From assembly GCA_037178675.1 (NCBI GenBank), contig JAYMGJ010000087.1, positions 1 to 64,000 on the forward strand: 64,000 nt of DNA. Direction: 5' to 3'. This document shows positions 44,793-56,080 of this stretch, in pieces. Each line of letters opens with the position of its first letter. Position 1 is the first letter of the stretch. The notes beneath the pieces are model-generated. The model was not told the DNA's origin, ran no database searches, and saw nothing but the letters and a program-made list of their open reading frames with translations. The DNA comes from Scleroderma bovista (taxonomy: Eukaryota > Basidiomycota > Agaricomycetes > Boletales > Sclerodermataceae). The position numbers were made by a program, and so were the translations under genes.

Positions 44793-47700
44793 ATGACTAA
44801 GTTAGACAACTGGATCGCCCGAAATCGGAGAAAATTGGGACGTTGCCCCGCAGGATATACTGGCTGGACTATGGCCCTTTACAACCTTGCAGTTTTCCTG
44901 TATGACAGATTCGTGGAGGAAGATGACGTTGCGGATTTAGAAGAGGCCATTGCGCTGCACCGATCAGCGTTGGACCTACGTCCGGCGGGTCATTTCGATC
45001 GGTCGAGGTCACTCCATTATCTCGCACTTTGCTTCAGCCGCCGGTACGACAAACAGGGTACGATAACAGACTTAGAGGAGGCCATCACACTCAGTCGAGC
45101 TGCGTTAGAGCTCCGTTCCTCCGGCCACTCTGATCGTGCCTGGACTCTCAACACCCTTGCGAATTGCCTGAAGAACAGGTTCCTGAAACTTGGTATGGAC
45201 TGTGATCTTGATGAGGCCATTACAATGCATCAGTCAGCGTTGGATCTACGCCCAGCAGGTCATTCAGATCGATCGGAGTCACTCCATTATCTCGCACTTT
45301 GCTTCAGCGACCGGTACGACAAACAGGGAGTCATAGCAGACTTAGATGAGGCCATCACACTCGGTCGAGCTGCGTTAGAGCTCCGTCCCCTGGGTCACTC
45401 TGATCGTGCCTGGACTCTCAACACCCTTGCGAATTGCCTGAAGAACAGGTTCCTGAAACTCGGTATGGACTGTGATCTTGATGAGGCCATTACAATGCAT
45501 CGGTCAGCGTTGGACCTACGCCCAGCAGGTCATTCAGATCGATCGGAGTCACTCCATTATCTCGCACTTTGCTTCAGCGACCGGTACGACAAACAGGGAG
45601 TCATAGCAGACTTAGATGAGGCCATCACACTCGGTCGAGCTGCGTTAGAGCTCCGTCCCCTGGGTCACTCTGATCGTGCCTGGACTCTCAACACCCTTGC
45701 GAATTGCCTGAAGAACAGGTTCCTGAAACTCGGTATGGACTGTGATCTTGATGAGGCCATTACAATGCATCGGTCAGCGTTGGACCTACGCCCAGCAGGT
45801 CATTCAGATCGATCGGAGTCACTCCATTATCTCGCACTTTGCTTCAGCGACCGGTACGACAAACAGGGAGTCATAGCAGACTTAGATGAGGCTATCACAC
45901 TCGGTCGAGCTGCGTTAGAGCTCCGTTCCCTGGGTCACTCCGATCGTGCCTGGACCCTTAACACCCTTGCAAATTGCCTGAGGGACAGGTTCCTGGAACT
46001 CGACATGGACTGTAATCTTGATGAGGCCATTGTGCTGCATCGATCAGCGTTGGACCTCCGTCCGGTGGGTCATTCCCATCGGCTAAGTTCGCTTGACCAG
46101 TTGGCGAGATGTCTTAGCACCCGATTCGAGAGGGTGCAGACTGCAGCAGACTTGGACGAGCTTATCGCCCTCCACCGAGCTATATTGGATCTCCATCCAC
46201 AGGGACACGATCATCACGCAAAGTCTATTGACAAGCTGCTGCTTCTGGTCAAAAAGCGAATTCAGAGACATGGCACGGCAGCTGACTTGGATGAATGTAT
46301 CTTACTTGGACGCTCTTCATTGGCATCTTGCGAACCTGGGAATCCTCGCCGTGCTACATACCTTCACGACCTTGTTACCGACCTTCGCAGTAGGTTCCGC
46401 AAACTTGAAAACATTTCGGACGTCCAAGAGGCACATCCTGATCATGCCGTATCCCTCCACAAACTTCTGATTTATGTTAAAGACCTGGTTGATGATGGAG
46501 ATATTGCCCTAGTTGTGGATGCGACTGTGGCCATTTCACGAACTGCATTGAAGCTCTGCCCCGCTGGTCACCCTGAGCATGTAATTTCTCTTACTACTCT
46601 CGCTGCTTTCCTGCTGCGCAGGTTCCAACAACAGGGCGCCGTTGCTGATGTAGATGAAGCCATTATACGGTATCAGGAAGCATTAGAGGTCTGTCTACCA
46701 GGGAGTCCGGCCAGTGCGCCACATTTGCATGACCTTGCACGGTGTCTATCGGAGAGGTTCACCAAGCTAGCTATGTGGACTGATCTGGACGATGCCATCA
46801 AATTCGAACAAGCAGCACTGATGCTGCGTCCCCAAGGTCACCCTGACCATGCAGAGTCCCTCCACAGTCTCTACAATTATCGTCAGCTGAAAATCAAATG
46901 GCGAGGTGCGAATACTCAGTCAGCACGTCCCACTGGCACAACTTCTGGTTCCCCGTTCAAATACTTGATTGGAGACATTGTTTTTGACGTTCTGAAGGGA
47001 TTTCCCCCTCGCTTACTGGACACCCGTACTGGAATGCTATGTGACAGGAACTCACAGATCTCGCAGTTTGAGAAGAGCGGAGAATACAACCAGCTGCTGT
47101 CATCGGCCTCGGCTATGGGCACCCCCACCCAAGCCACTCATATCCGCGAAGTAGTGTCTACCTATTTCCGGTATGTCACACTGTCGCATCGGTGGGGAAA
47201 ATTCGAACCACTGTTGCGCGACATTAATGGGCGAGTCATCTTTGACTTGGATCCCACTGATGGTATCTCGAAGCTGCAGTTCTTCTGTCAAGAATGCTGT
47301 CGACATAGGTACTTGTGGGCTTGGAGTGATACGTGCTGCATTGACAAGGAAAGCAGCGCGGAAGTCCAGGAGGCGATAGCCTCCATGTTTTCGTGGTACC
47401 GGCTGTCGGCCCTCACTATGGTCCACCTTGCTGATGTTTCGCATACGGGCGGGCTGATCAGTAGTGTGTGGTTTAAACGTGGCTGGACCCTTCAGGAGCT
47501 GTTGGCGCCCCGTACCATGTTGTTCTTCACTCGAGATTGGTTGCTTTACTGGGACAGTTCCTCAAACCACAAGGAGGATGGCACCATACTTGGCGAATTG
47601 GAACAGGCGACTGGCATCACCTCACAACATCTCATTGATTTCCATCCAGGTGTAGATGATGCACGATCGAGACTTCAGTGGGCATCCATGCGTTGTACCA

Positions 47701-48428
47701 CTCGGCCAGAAGACATTGCCTATTCGCTTCTGGGAGTCTTCGGTCTCCACATTCCCGTCCTATATGGGGAATCTGCGGAGAATGCTCTCGGACGTCTACT
47801 CGCAGAGGTGATCTCAAAGTCTGGTGACACATCAATCTTGGATTGGATTGGGCAATCATCAGCATTTCACACCTGCTTTCCTGCTGCCATCACCTCATAC
47901 CAATCTCTTCCTCTGTCTTTGCCAGCCCTCACAACACCACCTTCCACACGTACAATTCGCGAACATTCCCTCGGATCTGTGAGCAAAATGCATCAGGCGC
48001 TCTCCGACCTCCCACTCGCCAAATTCGCTAACTTCAGGCTTATTCTTCCGTGTATCGTTTACCGCATCGAAGATATGACCTTGATACAAGTGGATACTAG
48101 TACTACGACTCACGTCCACCAAATTCGGGCGGTGGGCCTGGCTCCCATTGATATTGCACTGTCGGAGAGGCTCGAAAACACGGCAAAAAGAGTCCCATAT
48201 GTCCTGATACGCCCATGGCACCCCAACTTATTTCATCCTACCGTCGATACTGATGACCTGGTTCACCAATGGCTCCCACGGCTGGAACAGCCATTCAGTG
48301 CACTTCTATTGAGGGAACTACCTCACAAGGAATATCGGAGGGTTGCGTCGTATTGTCATATTATCGCTTGTCCTACGGACTCTGCTGGTGTGTTGAAAGG
48401 CGAAGTTAATACACTGACTGTCATATAG
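44793..48428 (+). CDS. TPR-HET protein 2, expanded repeat array
   Basis: A single open frame of 1211 residues from the ATG at 44793 (MTKLDNWIARNRRKLGR), ending in TAG at 48426-48428. The upstream GTG at 44757 is not a start. Residues 1 to about 690 are TPR-like; three consecutive 90-residue units begin at 45271, 45541 and 45811 and are almost identical. The HET domain follows: VTLSHRWG near 790, WAWSDTCCIDKESSAE near 842, WFKRGWTLQELLAP near 895, then RPEDIAYSLLGVF near 970. The C-terminal 230 residues align with TPR-HET 1 to the end. A sensor-effector role in non-self recognition or programmed cell death is inferred from the family. Confidence 0.87.
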   Translation: MTKLDNWIARNRRKLGRCPAGYTGWTMALYNLAVFLYDRFVEEDDVADLEEAIALHRSALDLRPAGHFDRSRSLHYLALCFSRRYDKQGTITDLEEAITLSRAALELRSSGHSDRAWTLNTLANCLKNRFLKLGMDCDLDEAITMHQSALDLRPAGHSDRSESLHYLALCFSDRYDKQGVIADLDEAITLGRAALELRPLGHSDRAWTLNTLANCLKNRFLKLGMDCDLDEAITMHRSALDLRPAGHSDRSESLHYLALCFSDRYDKQGVIADLDEAITLGRAALELRPLGHSDRAWTLNTLANCLKNRFLKLGMDCDLDEAITMHRSALDLRPAGHSDRSESLHYLALCFSDRYDKQGVIADLDEAITLGRAALELRSLGHSDRAWTLNTLANCLRDRFLELDMDCNLDEAIVLHRSALDLRPVGHSHRLSSLDQLARCLSTRFERVQTAADLDELIALHRAILDLHPQGHDHHAKSIDKLLLLVKKRIQRHGTAADLDECILLGRSSLASCEPGNPRRATYLHDLVTDLRSRFRKLENISDVQEAHPDHAVSLHKLLIYVKDLVDDGDIALVVDATVAISRTALKLCPAGHPEHVISLTTLAAFLLRRFQQQGAVADVDEAIIRYQEALEVCLPGSPASAPHLHDLARCLSERFTKLAMWTDLDDAIKFEQAALMLRPQGHPDHAESLHSLYNYRQLKIKWRGANTQSARPTGTTSGSPFKYLIGDIVFDVLKGFPPRLLDTRTGMLCDRNSQISQFEKSGEYNQLLSSASAMGTPTQATHIREVVSTYFRYVTLSHRWGKFEPLLRDINGRVIFDLDPTDGISKLQFFCQECCRHRYLWAWSDTCCIDKESSAEVQEAIASMFSWYRLSALTMVHLADVSHTGGLISSVWFKRGWTLQELLAPRTMLFFTRDWLLYWDSSSNHKEDGTILGELEQATGITSQHLIDFHPGVDDARSRLQWASMRCTTRPEDIAYSLLGVFGLHIPVLYGESAENALGRLLAEVISKSGDTSILDWIGQSSAFHTCFPAAITSYQSLPLSLPALTTPPSTRTIREHSLGSVSKMHQALSDLPLAKFANFRLILPCIVYRIEDMTLIQVDTSTTTHVHQIRAVGLAPIDIALSERLENTAKRVPYVLIRPWHPNLFHPTVDTDDLVHQWLPRLEQPFSALLLRELPHKEYRRVASYCHIIACPTDSAGVLKGEVNTLTVI
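45271..46080 (+). repeat. Three near-identical 270-bp coding repeats
   Basis: GATCGGAGTCACTCCATTAT recurs at exactly 270-bp steps (45271, 45541, 45811). The first two units are virtually identical; the third diverges only toward its end (CTCGACATGGACTGTAATCT). A related, older unit precedes them at 45001. The unit is 90 codons and in phase, so gain or loss leaves the frame intact. Confidence 0.9.
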
Positions 48429-49237
48429 ATCTATGGTGTATGTAATACATAGTGCTGAACATTGTATTCCATTTTTGAGCCATCTCGTTGATTCTATCTG
48501 CAATTCTTTGGAGGTTTCATAAGGCTCAAGGTATTCCATTACGAAGGCATCTGCCCTGTTATACCTCTGGCCCCGATGTGCGTAGGGTTTGGTGCAGAAC
48601 ATCATGTGGCTAACCATGAATCATAGAAGGTTCTGCGTGGTTAGAAGCCGAGCAGGGTTTAAGGCCCCGAGTCACGAAGTCGGATTTGTGAGCACTGCAG
48701 AATGCATCACCTGCCTGAGATTTTAGTACGCAGTAAGGGCAGAATAAAATGCCATGCTACTATACTACGGTAATTTGCAGAAGTATCATGTGAAGCCTCA
48801 AAGCAGATAGAGCTGCAGGAAAGATGGTTCGCTGGATCGTCAAGTATATGCAAGACGAGAGCCTTCACATGCTGGGTCTGCGTATGTTGTAGTTACCTTG
48901 GGCTAAAGATGCGCATGAAGGACCCTACAAAGCTGAGAAAGCTTGAGGATTGACATCACGTTGGTCTACCTGCGAAAACGACGGAGCCTATCCTCATTCC
49001 CTACGAGCGAGATTCGCGTATTTCCGGAGAGAATTTCACCCCCTGCACATGGCCGCACTGTAGCGACCAATAATGACAAGTAATTGAGAAAGATCCCTGC
49101 TTTACCGAGGCCTGGATGCATGACTAGGCTTTATGAGGACTCTCATCGAGAGTCCGCATCAAGCGCAGTCGCTCAAGCCTATCATATCAGCCAGGGCAGC
49201 TATATATAGGGGTGTGGTGGCGACGAACGGATCCACT

Positions 49238-49335
49238 TAGTCTGGTGACCGGCCTGTCTATGAAGTTATAGTACTTGGTTCGACAGTCTGCAACCAAGTA
49301 TTATTTCATAGGCAGGCTGGACCGTCACCAGACTA
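49238..49335. mobile_element. 98-bp hairpin MITE, copy 2, with 9-bp target duplication
   Basis: Perfect 12-bp terminal inverted repeats, TAGTCTGGTGAC...GTCACCAGACTA, are flanked by GGATCCACT at 49229-49237 and 49336-49344. The interior folds back on itself as in the 14596-14689 copy. A 9-bp duplication points to the Mutator (MULE) superfamily, which is tentative for so short an element. Confidence 0.75.
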
Positions 49336-49661
49336 GGATCCACTGCGATGACTCTTGGGGGACCGAAATTGTTTGGCGATGTGTACGCGTTTAGGGGGTC
49401 ATTTTTTGTCCGTCCTCAGGCTGCTGATCATGAGTGGTGTGAATGGTCTGACCGTCGTTCTCGGCTCATTCTTCCCCGCATTTACCTTTCTCTCATCTCG
49501 AGATGATAATAGAGCCAGGAGCTCTCTCATATTGCTTGTTGTCCAACAGGTGCAAACGCTTCCCTCACCGTAGTTACAGGCTTGCACCTGATTCCATATC
49601 ACGAATTCGTCCGCACCTAGTGTTGCCGCAAAGCCGATCTGATCCAAACCGAAGTGCAAAG

Positions 49662-49709
49662 TTCGTTTGACTTCGTTTTTCGAACTCGAACGAATCGAAG
49701 TCAAACGAA
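49662..49709. other. Stem-loop with 14-bp perfect stem
   Basis: TTCGTTTGACTTCG (49662-49675) pairs with CGAAGTCAAACGAA (49696-49709) across a 20-nt loop. No flanking duplication was found, so it is either a small MITE remnant or an isolated palindrome. Confidence 0.6.
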
Positions 49710-51235
49710 GTCGGGCCGCTGAGCCAACCAATGGTGTTTTAGAAAGATTGAAAGTACATCACGGGGACCGTCGATCCATGATAAGCTATGATTACAAAAC
49801 AAATAACTTGATCATATATATCATATATTCAGCCTCATGACATACTGATATATGATCTTGTCATTAAGTTACCAACAGCTATCTAATTCAGCATGACTGA
49901 CATAATGCAACTCATGAAAAAATAATTAATTGACATTATATGATCCATGTCATTAAGTTACCAACAGCTGTCCAATTCAGCATGACTGACATAATGCAAT
50001 TTGTGAAAAGATAATTATATGGCCATTATCAATTTCTCCCCCTATGATACAGTGTTAGACAAGACTGCAAAGTTTGTATTGACCAATAACTGTACATAAA
50101 TATTGTAGTTCCTGGGGTAGATCACTCTTGCAGAGGCAATGACTATCAGCTTGCATAGTATGGTGCATGGTGGAATAGGAAAGTACATTTTCAACATGAT
50201 CAACAGACAGAAGGATCTGAAATACAGGTACTTTCATAGTAGGTGTATGGTAAGACCATGCAGTCATCTTCAAATAATATAAAATAGACATGTTCTATAT
50301 ATGGCCATGGAAGGCTGTGCTCACAACATATCAACTAGGCTACATTTCGTGCGGAGAGCTCATTTCCTATATTGCCTATTTGGGCACAACTCACGATGCA
50401 CTCTCAAAGTCGAGAACACAGAGTGCATTCTGAAGTTGAATTGCCCAGGCGTCCAGATCGATGGAAGGCAATTAGTGTCAATAGTATTGGCGTATTTGTG
50501 CCTGAGAATGAGTCTGTTGAGAAAGCAGGTTGCATCAGCAAACCAACCCTCCCCTGGACAGCACTGGACAGTACTGGCCAGTTACCCCAGAGCCCCAGCT
50601 ACTCCTAGCAAGGTACCTAACTGGCTAGCACTGTCCAGACTGTCCCAGTAGCACTATCAACAGCATCCATATTACCTTTACTGCCTGTACTTGAAACTTT
50701 TCAAGCACTCAATTCATTCAATGTTAATGTTAACCAATTTATATTAATTCAATAAACTACAGAACAAAGACTAAGTATTATATATACCGAGGTGGTTGTC
50801 GTCGTCGTCGATGGCCGCAATGTCGACGCAGGTGATGGGGGTAGTGGCGGCGACCGCGGCGAGGTGGTCATTGTTATCGTCGTCGTCGCTGGTGGTGGGG
50901 TGGGTCGTCGTCGTCGCGTCGTCGATGCTGCTGGTGGGGTGGCGGTTGTCATTAGTGGTGGCCTCGTCGACGTTGGTGGTGGTGTCCGTGTCGTCGACGA
51001 CGCCGGTGGCGTCGTTGTAGCCATTGGTGGTGGTCGTCGCGTCGTTGACGCTGCTGGTGGGGTCGTCGTCGACGAGGCTGGTGGTGGTGGCGGTCGCGTC
51101 GTCGACGTTGGTGGTGGTGGCCACGTTGTCGTTGTCGACGCTGTTGGTGGTGGTGGTCGCGTTGATGGTGGTGGTGGTGGTCGACGTTGGTGGGTGGTGG
51201 CCACGTCGTCATCGACGGTGGTGGGTGGTGGTGGT

Positions 51236-51385
51236 CGCGTTGACGGTGGTGGTGGTGGTCGCGTTGACGGTGGTGGTGGTGGTCGCGTTGACGGTGGTGG
51301 TGGTGGTCGCGTTGACGGTGGTGGTGGTGGTCGCGTTGACGGTGGTGGTGGTGGTCGCGTTGACGGTGGTGGTGGTGACTGTCGG
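51236..51385 (+). repeat. 24-bp minisatellite, six units
   Basis: The unit CGCGTTGACGGTGGTGGT followed by GGTGGT is repeated six times here; the partner element has two units (about 58395-58445, opposite strand). Long Pro/Arg/Thr frames on the minus strand come from this repeat. Confidence 0.85.
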
Positions 51386-53110
51386 GTGGTGGTCGACGGA
51401 TGAAGAGAATGAGAATGAGAGACTTCAAAAATTTTCAAGTATGTGTGTGCGTGTGTTTGTGTAACGATTATATCAGCATATTGAACTATCAACATTTCCT
51501 AATAGTATTTACTGCGTCACTACACGCCTCGCCCACAGCCACCGTCACCACCAGCGTCGTCGATCGACCACCATCAGCAACGACAACGACAACGACCCCA
51601 CCACGGCCGATGGCGACGACACCAACCACCACCACCACCAGCAGCGTCGTCGACCAGACGACGACGACGACGGCTAGGCCACCACCACCGCTCCACCACC
51701 AGCGTCGACGGCCACCACCAACGCGAGGGCAACGACGGCCCCACCACCAACGTCGTCGAGGTGGCCACTGATGACGACGACCCCCACCGTCAACGTCGTC
51801 ACCGTGGCCATCAACACTGACCACGACGACAACGACAACGACCCCGCCACCACCCCCAGCGTCGACGGCGGCGATGCGACCACCCACATCCCCAGCGTCG
51901 ACGGCGACGGCGCAACGGCGCAACGACGGGATGACTCCCATCCCAGCGTCATCCGACAATGACGCCCCCGATGCCCACCAACCTCCCAGCCACAGCAACG
52001 CTGGCCATCGCGCCAGCGCAGCGTCGACGATCGCCCTCCCCTGCGTTCGACAACCACGGGCCCGGTCGTATAAATATATTATTTAGTCATTTGTGATTAG
52101 CACTCTAGTTTTCTTTAGTCCTATGTAATATACTTTTTTTTTCTCTACTGAATATTTGAATCGAGTGACAACCAGACTGGCACGGAGTCCGACAGACTGG
52201 CACAGAGTCCGACAGGCTGGGCGGTCGGCTAAGCGCTGTCAAGTGCTGTCAGCTCGGCTAATCGGAAGGGCTGGTTTGCTGATTTGAATTGCCCTCTTGA
52301 TGCGGGCAGTTATCTTCACTGTGTGCACTGTCAACTGATGATGACGATGGCCATCCACCAGCCTGTTGTCCAGCGATGACAACAACCGTATCCCCACCAT
52401 TGTCCAAGGTGCTGTCGAGTGTGACCGGCAGGTGTACTGAATTTGCAAATGTACCCTAAAGTAGAAATGGTCAAAGCGCGGGAAATGATCAGTAAGAACT
52501 GTACAGTACCCATGTTATATATAAACCCTCCTGGAAGGAACTGTTTAGGTTCTTCACTCTTGTCTGTGACTTCGATCTTCGAGTTGAAGCTGGGTCAGGT
52601 AAGTTACTGTTACACTGAATCGGGTTGGAGCAGGGTCAGGTAAGTTACATTTTATTGGATCAGGGTTAGGTAAGTTGCATTTCGCCGGATCAGCTAAGTT
52701 GCTATTGTTTATCTCATATGGTAATTGCATGAGGTAAGTCACTAAACTTTATCTCTGAAAATCTGAGCCACAGTGGTTAGCAATTACATAATTAATAAAT
52801 AGTGGTATTTTATGCTTGTTACAACAAAGTCCATAAACTTCATGTTGAAAGCCTTATACAGCCATATGTGACATTATCCAACTCATGCAATTCAACCAAT
52901 CTGATAAATCATGTCCCTGTTTAAACTCATGAGAAGTGTGGTCAAAGTGTTATCTGACATGAAATGAATGGACATACAGAACTTATAGTTTGTGTATTAC
53001 CATGCCTATCATAATGTGTTAGGTTGCCATCACCTATAATTTTTGTGTCAAGCTCAAAGCCTTATACAACCATATATAACATTATCCAACTTATGATCAA
53101 TACAGGGTTC

Positions 53111-53695
53111 TAACGGGAGGCAATATCCACAATAGGAGAGTGTGGACACAGCGCAGCGGGCTCTACTCAAATGATATGAAGTCGGTAACTCACTTGAGTA
53201 GACGGTTCTAACTTGAAGTATCAACCGAAGGTGGTTTGACAGTTTGACAGTAGCAGAGGATAAAACAAGTGGGTAAAATCCTTACTCTGCTACGATGAAG
53301 CATGGGAGTATTTATACGTCTGAGCTGCGCACAGACCATGTAAAAGTAAAGTGGCCATATGAGTCCATAAACGGACAGGCAGATAAGTACCTTCCTAACA
53401 TAGTAGTCCTGTGGAAACTCGTAGAATCTCGTAGAACACCACAGTGAGTCATAGGTAAGATAAGAGATAAGAAACGGTCTAGACATGACCTCATAGGAAC
53501 GTTCTAGAAGGAACGTTATCTCTTCTTATCATGAATACGTCATAGATAAGAGATATGACTCCGGTTAGTCGGTACTTTGATAACCGGTCATGTGACAGAA
53601 GTATCACATGGAAGTTGACGAGTCCAGACACATCACGTGTCAAGGCTCTAGGAAAGTCACGTGCTGTTGATGACTAAGCACTTACTTTCTCAACA
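53111..53695 (-). mobile_element. Solo LTR (Copia-like) with 5-bp duplication
   Basis: The insert is absent from the partner element, where the flanks are continuous (reverse complement of 56782-56800). GGTTC is duplicated at 53106-53110 and 53696-53700. Read on the minus strand it starts TGTTGAGAAAG and ends CCCGTTA, and a TATA-like TATAAATAC lies near 53307-53318. The size (585 bp) and ends suit an LTR; Copia is a guess from the TGTTGA start. Confidence 0.7.
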
Positions 53696-53984
53696 GGTTC
53701 AGCCAATCTGATAAATCATGTCCTTGTTTAAGGACATGAGAAGTGTGATCAAGTGTTATCTGACATAGACTGAATGGGCTTACAGAACTGATAGTTTGTG
53801 TATTACCATGCCTATCATAATGTGTTAGGTTACCATTACCTAGAAATCTTGTGTGAAGCTTAAAGCCTTATAAAGACTTATAAGGCCATGCATGACTATC
53901 CTTGTCAGATAGTCACATGTTAGACACGGTACTTATTGCAAAGTGCATATACAGCATTATCGGAAAAATTCAGTCCCAGTGATG

Positions 53985-54120
53985 AAGGGAATTGATGCTG
54001 GTCAGCGTGAGCGTGTCTCCGGCGAATTTCTTTGGGTACGCGTCGCAGTAAATGAAGCCTTTCTCGATGAGCACGCTATTGTCGATTTTAAATGTGGTGT
54101 TGCGACGTGGCGGGTCTTGA
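53985..54120 (-). pseudogene. HET gene fragment, 136 bp
   Basis: Nearly identical to 5082-5219 of the intact HET gene (GAATTGATGCTGGTCAGCGT). It begins directly at the inner end of the left element and at 54121 jumps to sequence equivalent to 7094, so a deletion or rearrangement removed about 1.9 kb, including the HET domain. Confidence 0.75.
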
Positions 54121-55289
54121 CTCCTCTTTCCGCTGAGCTTTCCTTCCCATTGCTAGTATATGTCGAATATTTCACTTTTACGGCGACACCAGTGCATCAG
54201 CCGGAAGTTGGGATGTAGGATACTGTTTCATCGACAACCCCGATGGAAGGAGGTCGTGCGTGGGTTCGATTATCTCGTTGCTAGACGTCATTCACGCAGT
54301 CAAGTTGATACCCAAGCATGGGGTGGCGGTCAAGCACGAGGTGACGAAGCACACTTGGCTTAGGAGACATGTACGACAGCATAGGCGAGTTGAAGTTGAG
54401 TATTACATAGTTGACGTGGTCCCACACATTCGTGTCAACTGGCCCGCATCATCCATCCCTTCGACCCCTGTCGTCGTCGTCGTCGTCGTCTCGAGACGTT
54501 GATAGAAGCCAACTCGAATTGCTGTCTAACAGGTGCGAAGTCCGTCTTGTCCCTTTTCTTCCCTCACCGTACTTATGGCCTTGCATCTAATTGCATATCA
54601 TGAATCCCATCTCAGAGCTTGTGTCCACCCGTATGGTCCATTCCTACTGCTAAGGTTATAGCCGACCTGAACGAAGCTCTTCTCCTCCTCGTCCAAGCAG
54701 AACACCCCCCGATTCGAAGATCATCTGTGGACCAATGGTTAACTGATATATTCGAATTGTATTAGCCAGTCAATCTTTCAGATCTCAGCGCTGGGGCCGA
54801 TTGCCAGGTGCACCACCCCATGCTCTGCTGCTTGCATCATATCCTGTTCCTGCTTCTTACTACAATCTTAGCAGTGCGGGCGTGCGCCACCACCAGAGCC
54901 CGTATCAACTCCTGTCTCTACACCAGTACCACCAGCCCACGCGCTAGCCTTCACCTATCGCCCTGAACTTGCCACCCCACTCAGTCTCATAGCACAGGAG
55001 GCGACTCTGGATCACCGGAGGTCATCATTTATGCGACAATTTCTGCAGGCTTTATGAATTCTGTTTTCCGTTTGGTTTACTTGTACATATCATACATTCT
55101 ACTCATCATCATGGCCATTCAGTATCAGTATATTTTTTCGAGTGTACAATCACGACTATGCACCAGAACAGTTGGTTCGTGTCATGGGCTCCTTGAACTT
55201 GACCCACTTTGGTGGTCTGCAGTCTTGAACATCTGAAGTACGGTTCGAACTCGAAGCAAGGTTGGCATCAGTAGGAAGCTCCGTCATCA
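54121..55289. other. Duplicated intergenic module and unassigned DNA
   Basis: 54121-54670 repeats 7094-7620. 54680-55289 is not matched elsewhere in the window and has no recognised gene; a 60-codon frame at 55054 is hydrophobic but unsupported. Confidence 0.5.
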
Positions 55290-56080
55290 TATTGTAGGCA
55301 CCTTCTCGTCGGGATACGTGCAGCACTGGACTTGCGCTTGCTTGATGGATTTGATCAGAAAAAAGATGCGATAAACCTGGCAGAACCGTCCTAGATCGCA
55401 GGGGGTAGTAAAGTCATCAATTTCATAATAGCAGCGATGTGGGGAAGACGATGATGGCGACAGAACCGCTTCCATCTTGAGCGAGACCTTATGATATCCA
55501 TGATGCAAATTCCCCGCAATGAGTCGCCGAGGTCTGAAAATAAATAGGGCTTCGAACGGCTCGAGGCATATCCCTCATCGTCATCATGGGTCAGACCGAA
55601 ATATACACTCAGCCGGCAGTCTGACGCGCAACATCGGTTTACTGTACCCGCCATTTGTCGCTGTTGCAGCCACCGTGCAAGCTGCTCTGTAGACCACTCA
55701 TAGTCAACGGCCATCCCACGGAGCGCCGACTGCCAGTGGTCTGCAGCACATGACCCGTCCAGCTTTGTCCTGAAGCGAGCATCATCCAATACAAGATGTC
55801 GGATACTGCGAAACTTGGATGTGAATGGCGGATAGCTGGTCACAGGGAACGACGACGGTAAGATATAAATACGAGGGGTTTGGGGGCTACAACTCTCTGC
55901 TGGGTAGCCTTGAGTGTAAACGACGAAGGAATGGCAATGAGATGCTGTCTGGTTGAAGGGAGGGGTTATCAGCATATACGAGCTCGAGCGTGGTCAATTT
56001 CCGAGATGACAACCAAGACGGGAGTGTCAGCAGTCCGACACGTTGAGGAAGAGAGATCTGTGATTGCTTGACCATAGGGG
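55290..56080 (-). pseudogene. F-box/LRR-like protein relic, C-terminal half
   Basis: On the minus strand, from about 56075, the frame reads VGLLTLPSWLSSRKLTTLEL and then FLRRL. After a frame change near 55900 it continues YPAESCSPQTPRIYILPSSF, FTSKFRSIRHLVLDDA and WQSALRGMAVDYEWSTEQL to a stop at 55391. The spacing of leucines and the HLVLDD motif suit the LRR-like tail of basidiomycete F-box proteins. The N-terminal half is deleted; the matching half is at 7776-8500. The family is tentative. Confidence 0.45.

Larger units (their letters stand above)
48429..49756. other. 3' flank of TPR-HET 2
   Basis: No gene. Nearly collinear with 13796-14990 up to 49620. From 49628 to 49756 the sequence is not shared with the first copy and includes a 14-bp perfect stem-loop at 49662-49709. 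Confidence 0.6.
49757..53984 (+). mobile_element. Inverted-pair element, left copy (with solo LTR inside)
   Basis: It starts CATCACGGGGACCG, and its right end reverse-complemented starts CATCACTGGGACTG, so it has short terminal inverted repeats of about 14 bp. It is repeated in opposite orientation at 56502-59902. No transposase is recognised. It contains a ~95-bp doubled unit (49840-50030), a G-rich tract (50790-51390) opposed by a C-rich tract (51530-52070), and a ~250-bp doubled unit near the inner end. It looks non-autonomous. Without the solo LTR it is about 3.64 kb, 0.24 kb longer than its partner because of minisatellite length. Confidence 0.7.

Noticed and set aside
45001..46080. Regular 270-bp repeats as a CRISPR-like or satellite array
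   Set aside because: The unit is an in-frame 90-codon TPR pair inside a long open gene; there are no spacers.
50749..51495. Long Pro/Thr/Arg-rich ORFs over the minisatellites (also 38194-38948, 51489-51998, 57829-58910)
   Set aside because: They are open on several frames of both strands because the repeat unit is a multiple of three without stops. No start context, introns or domains.
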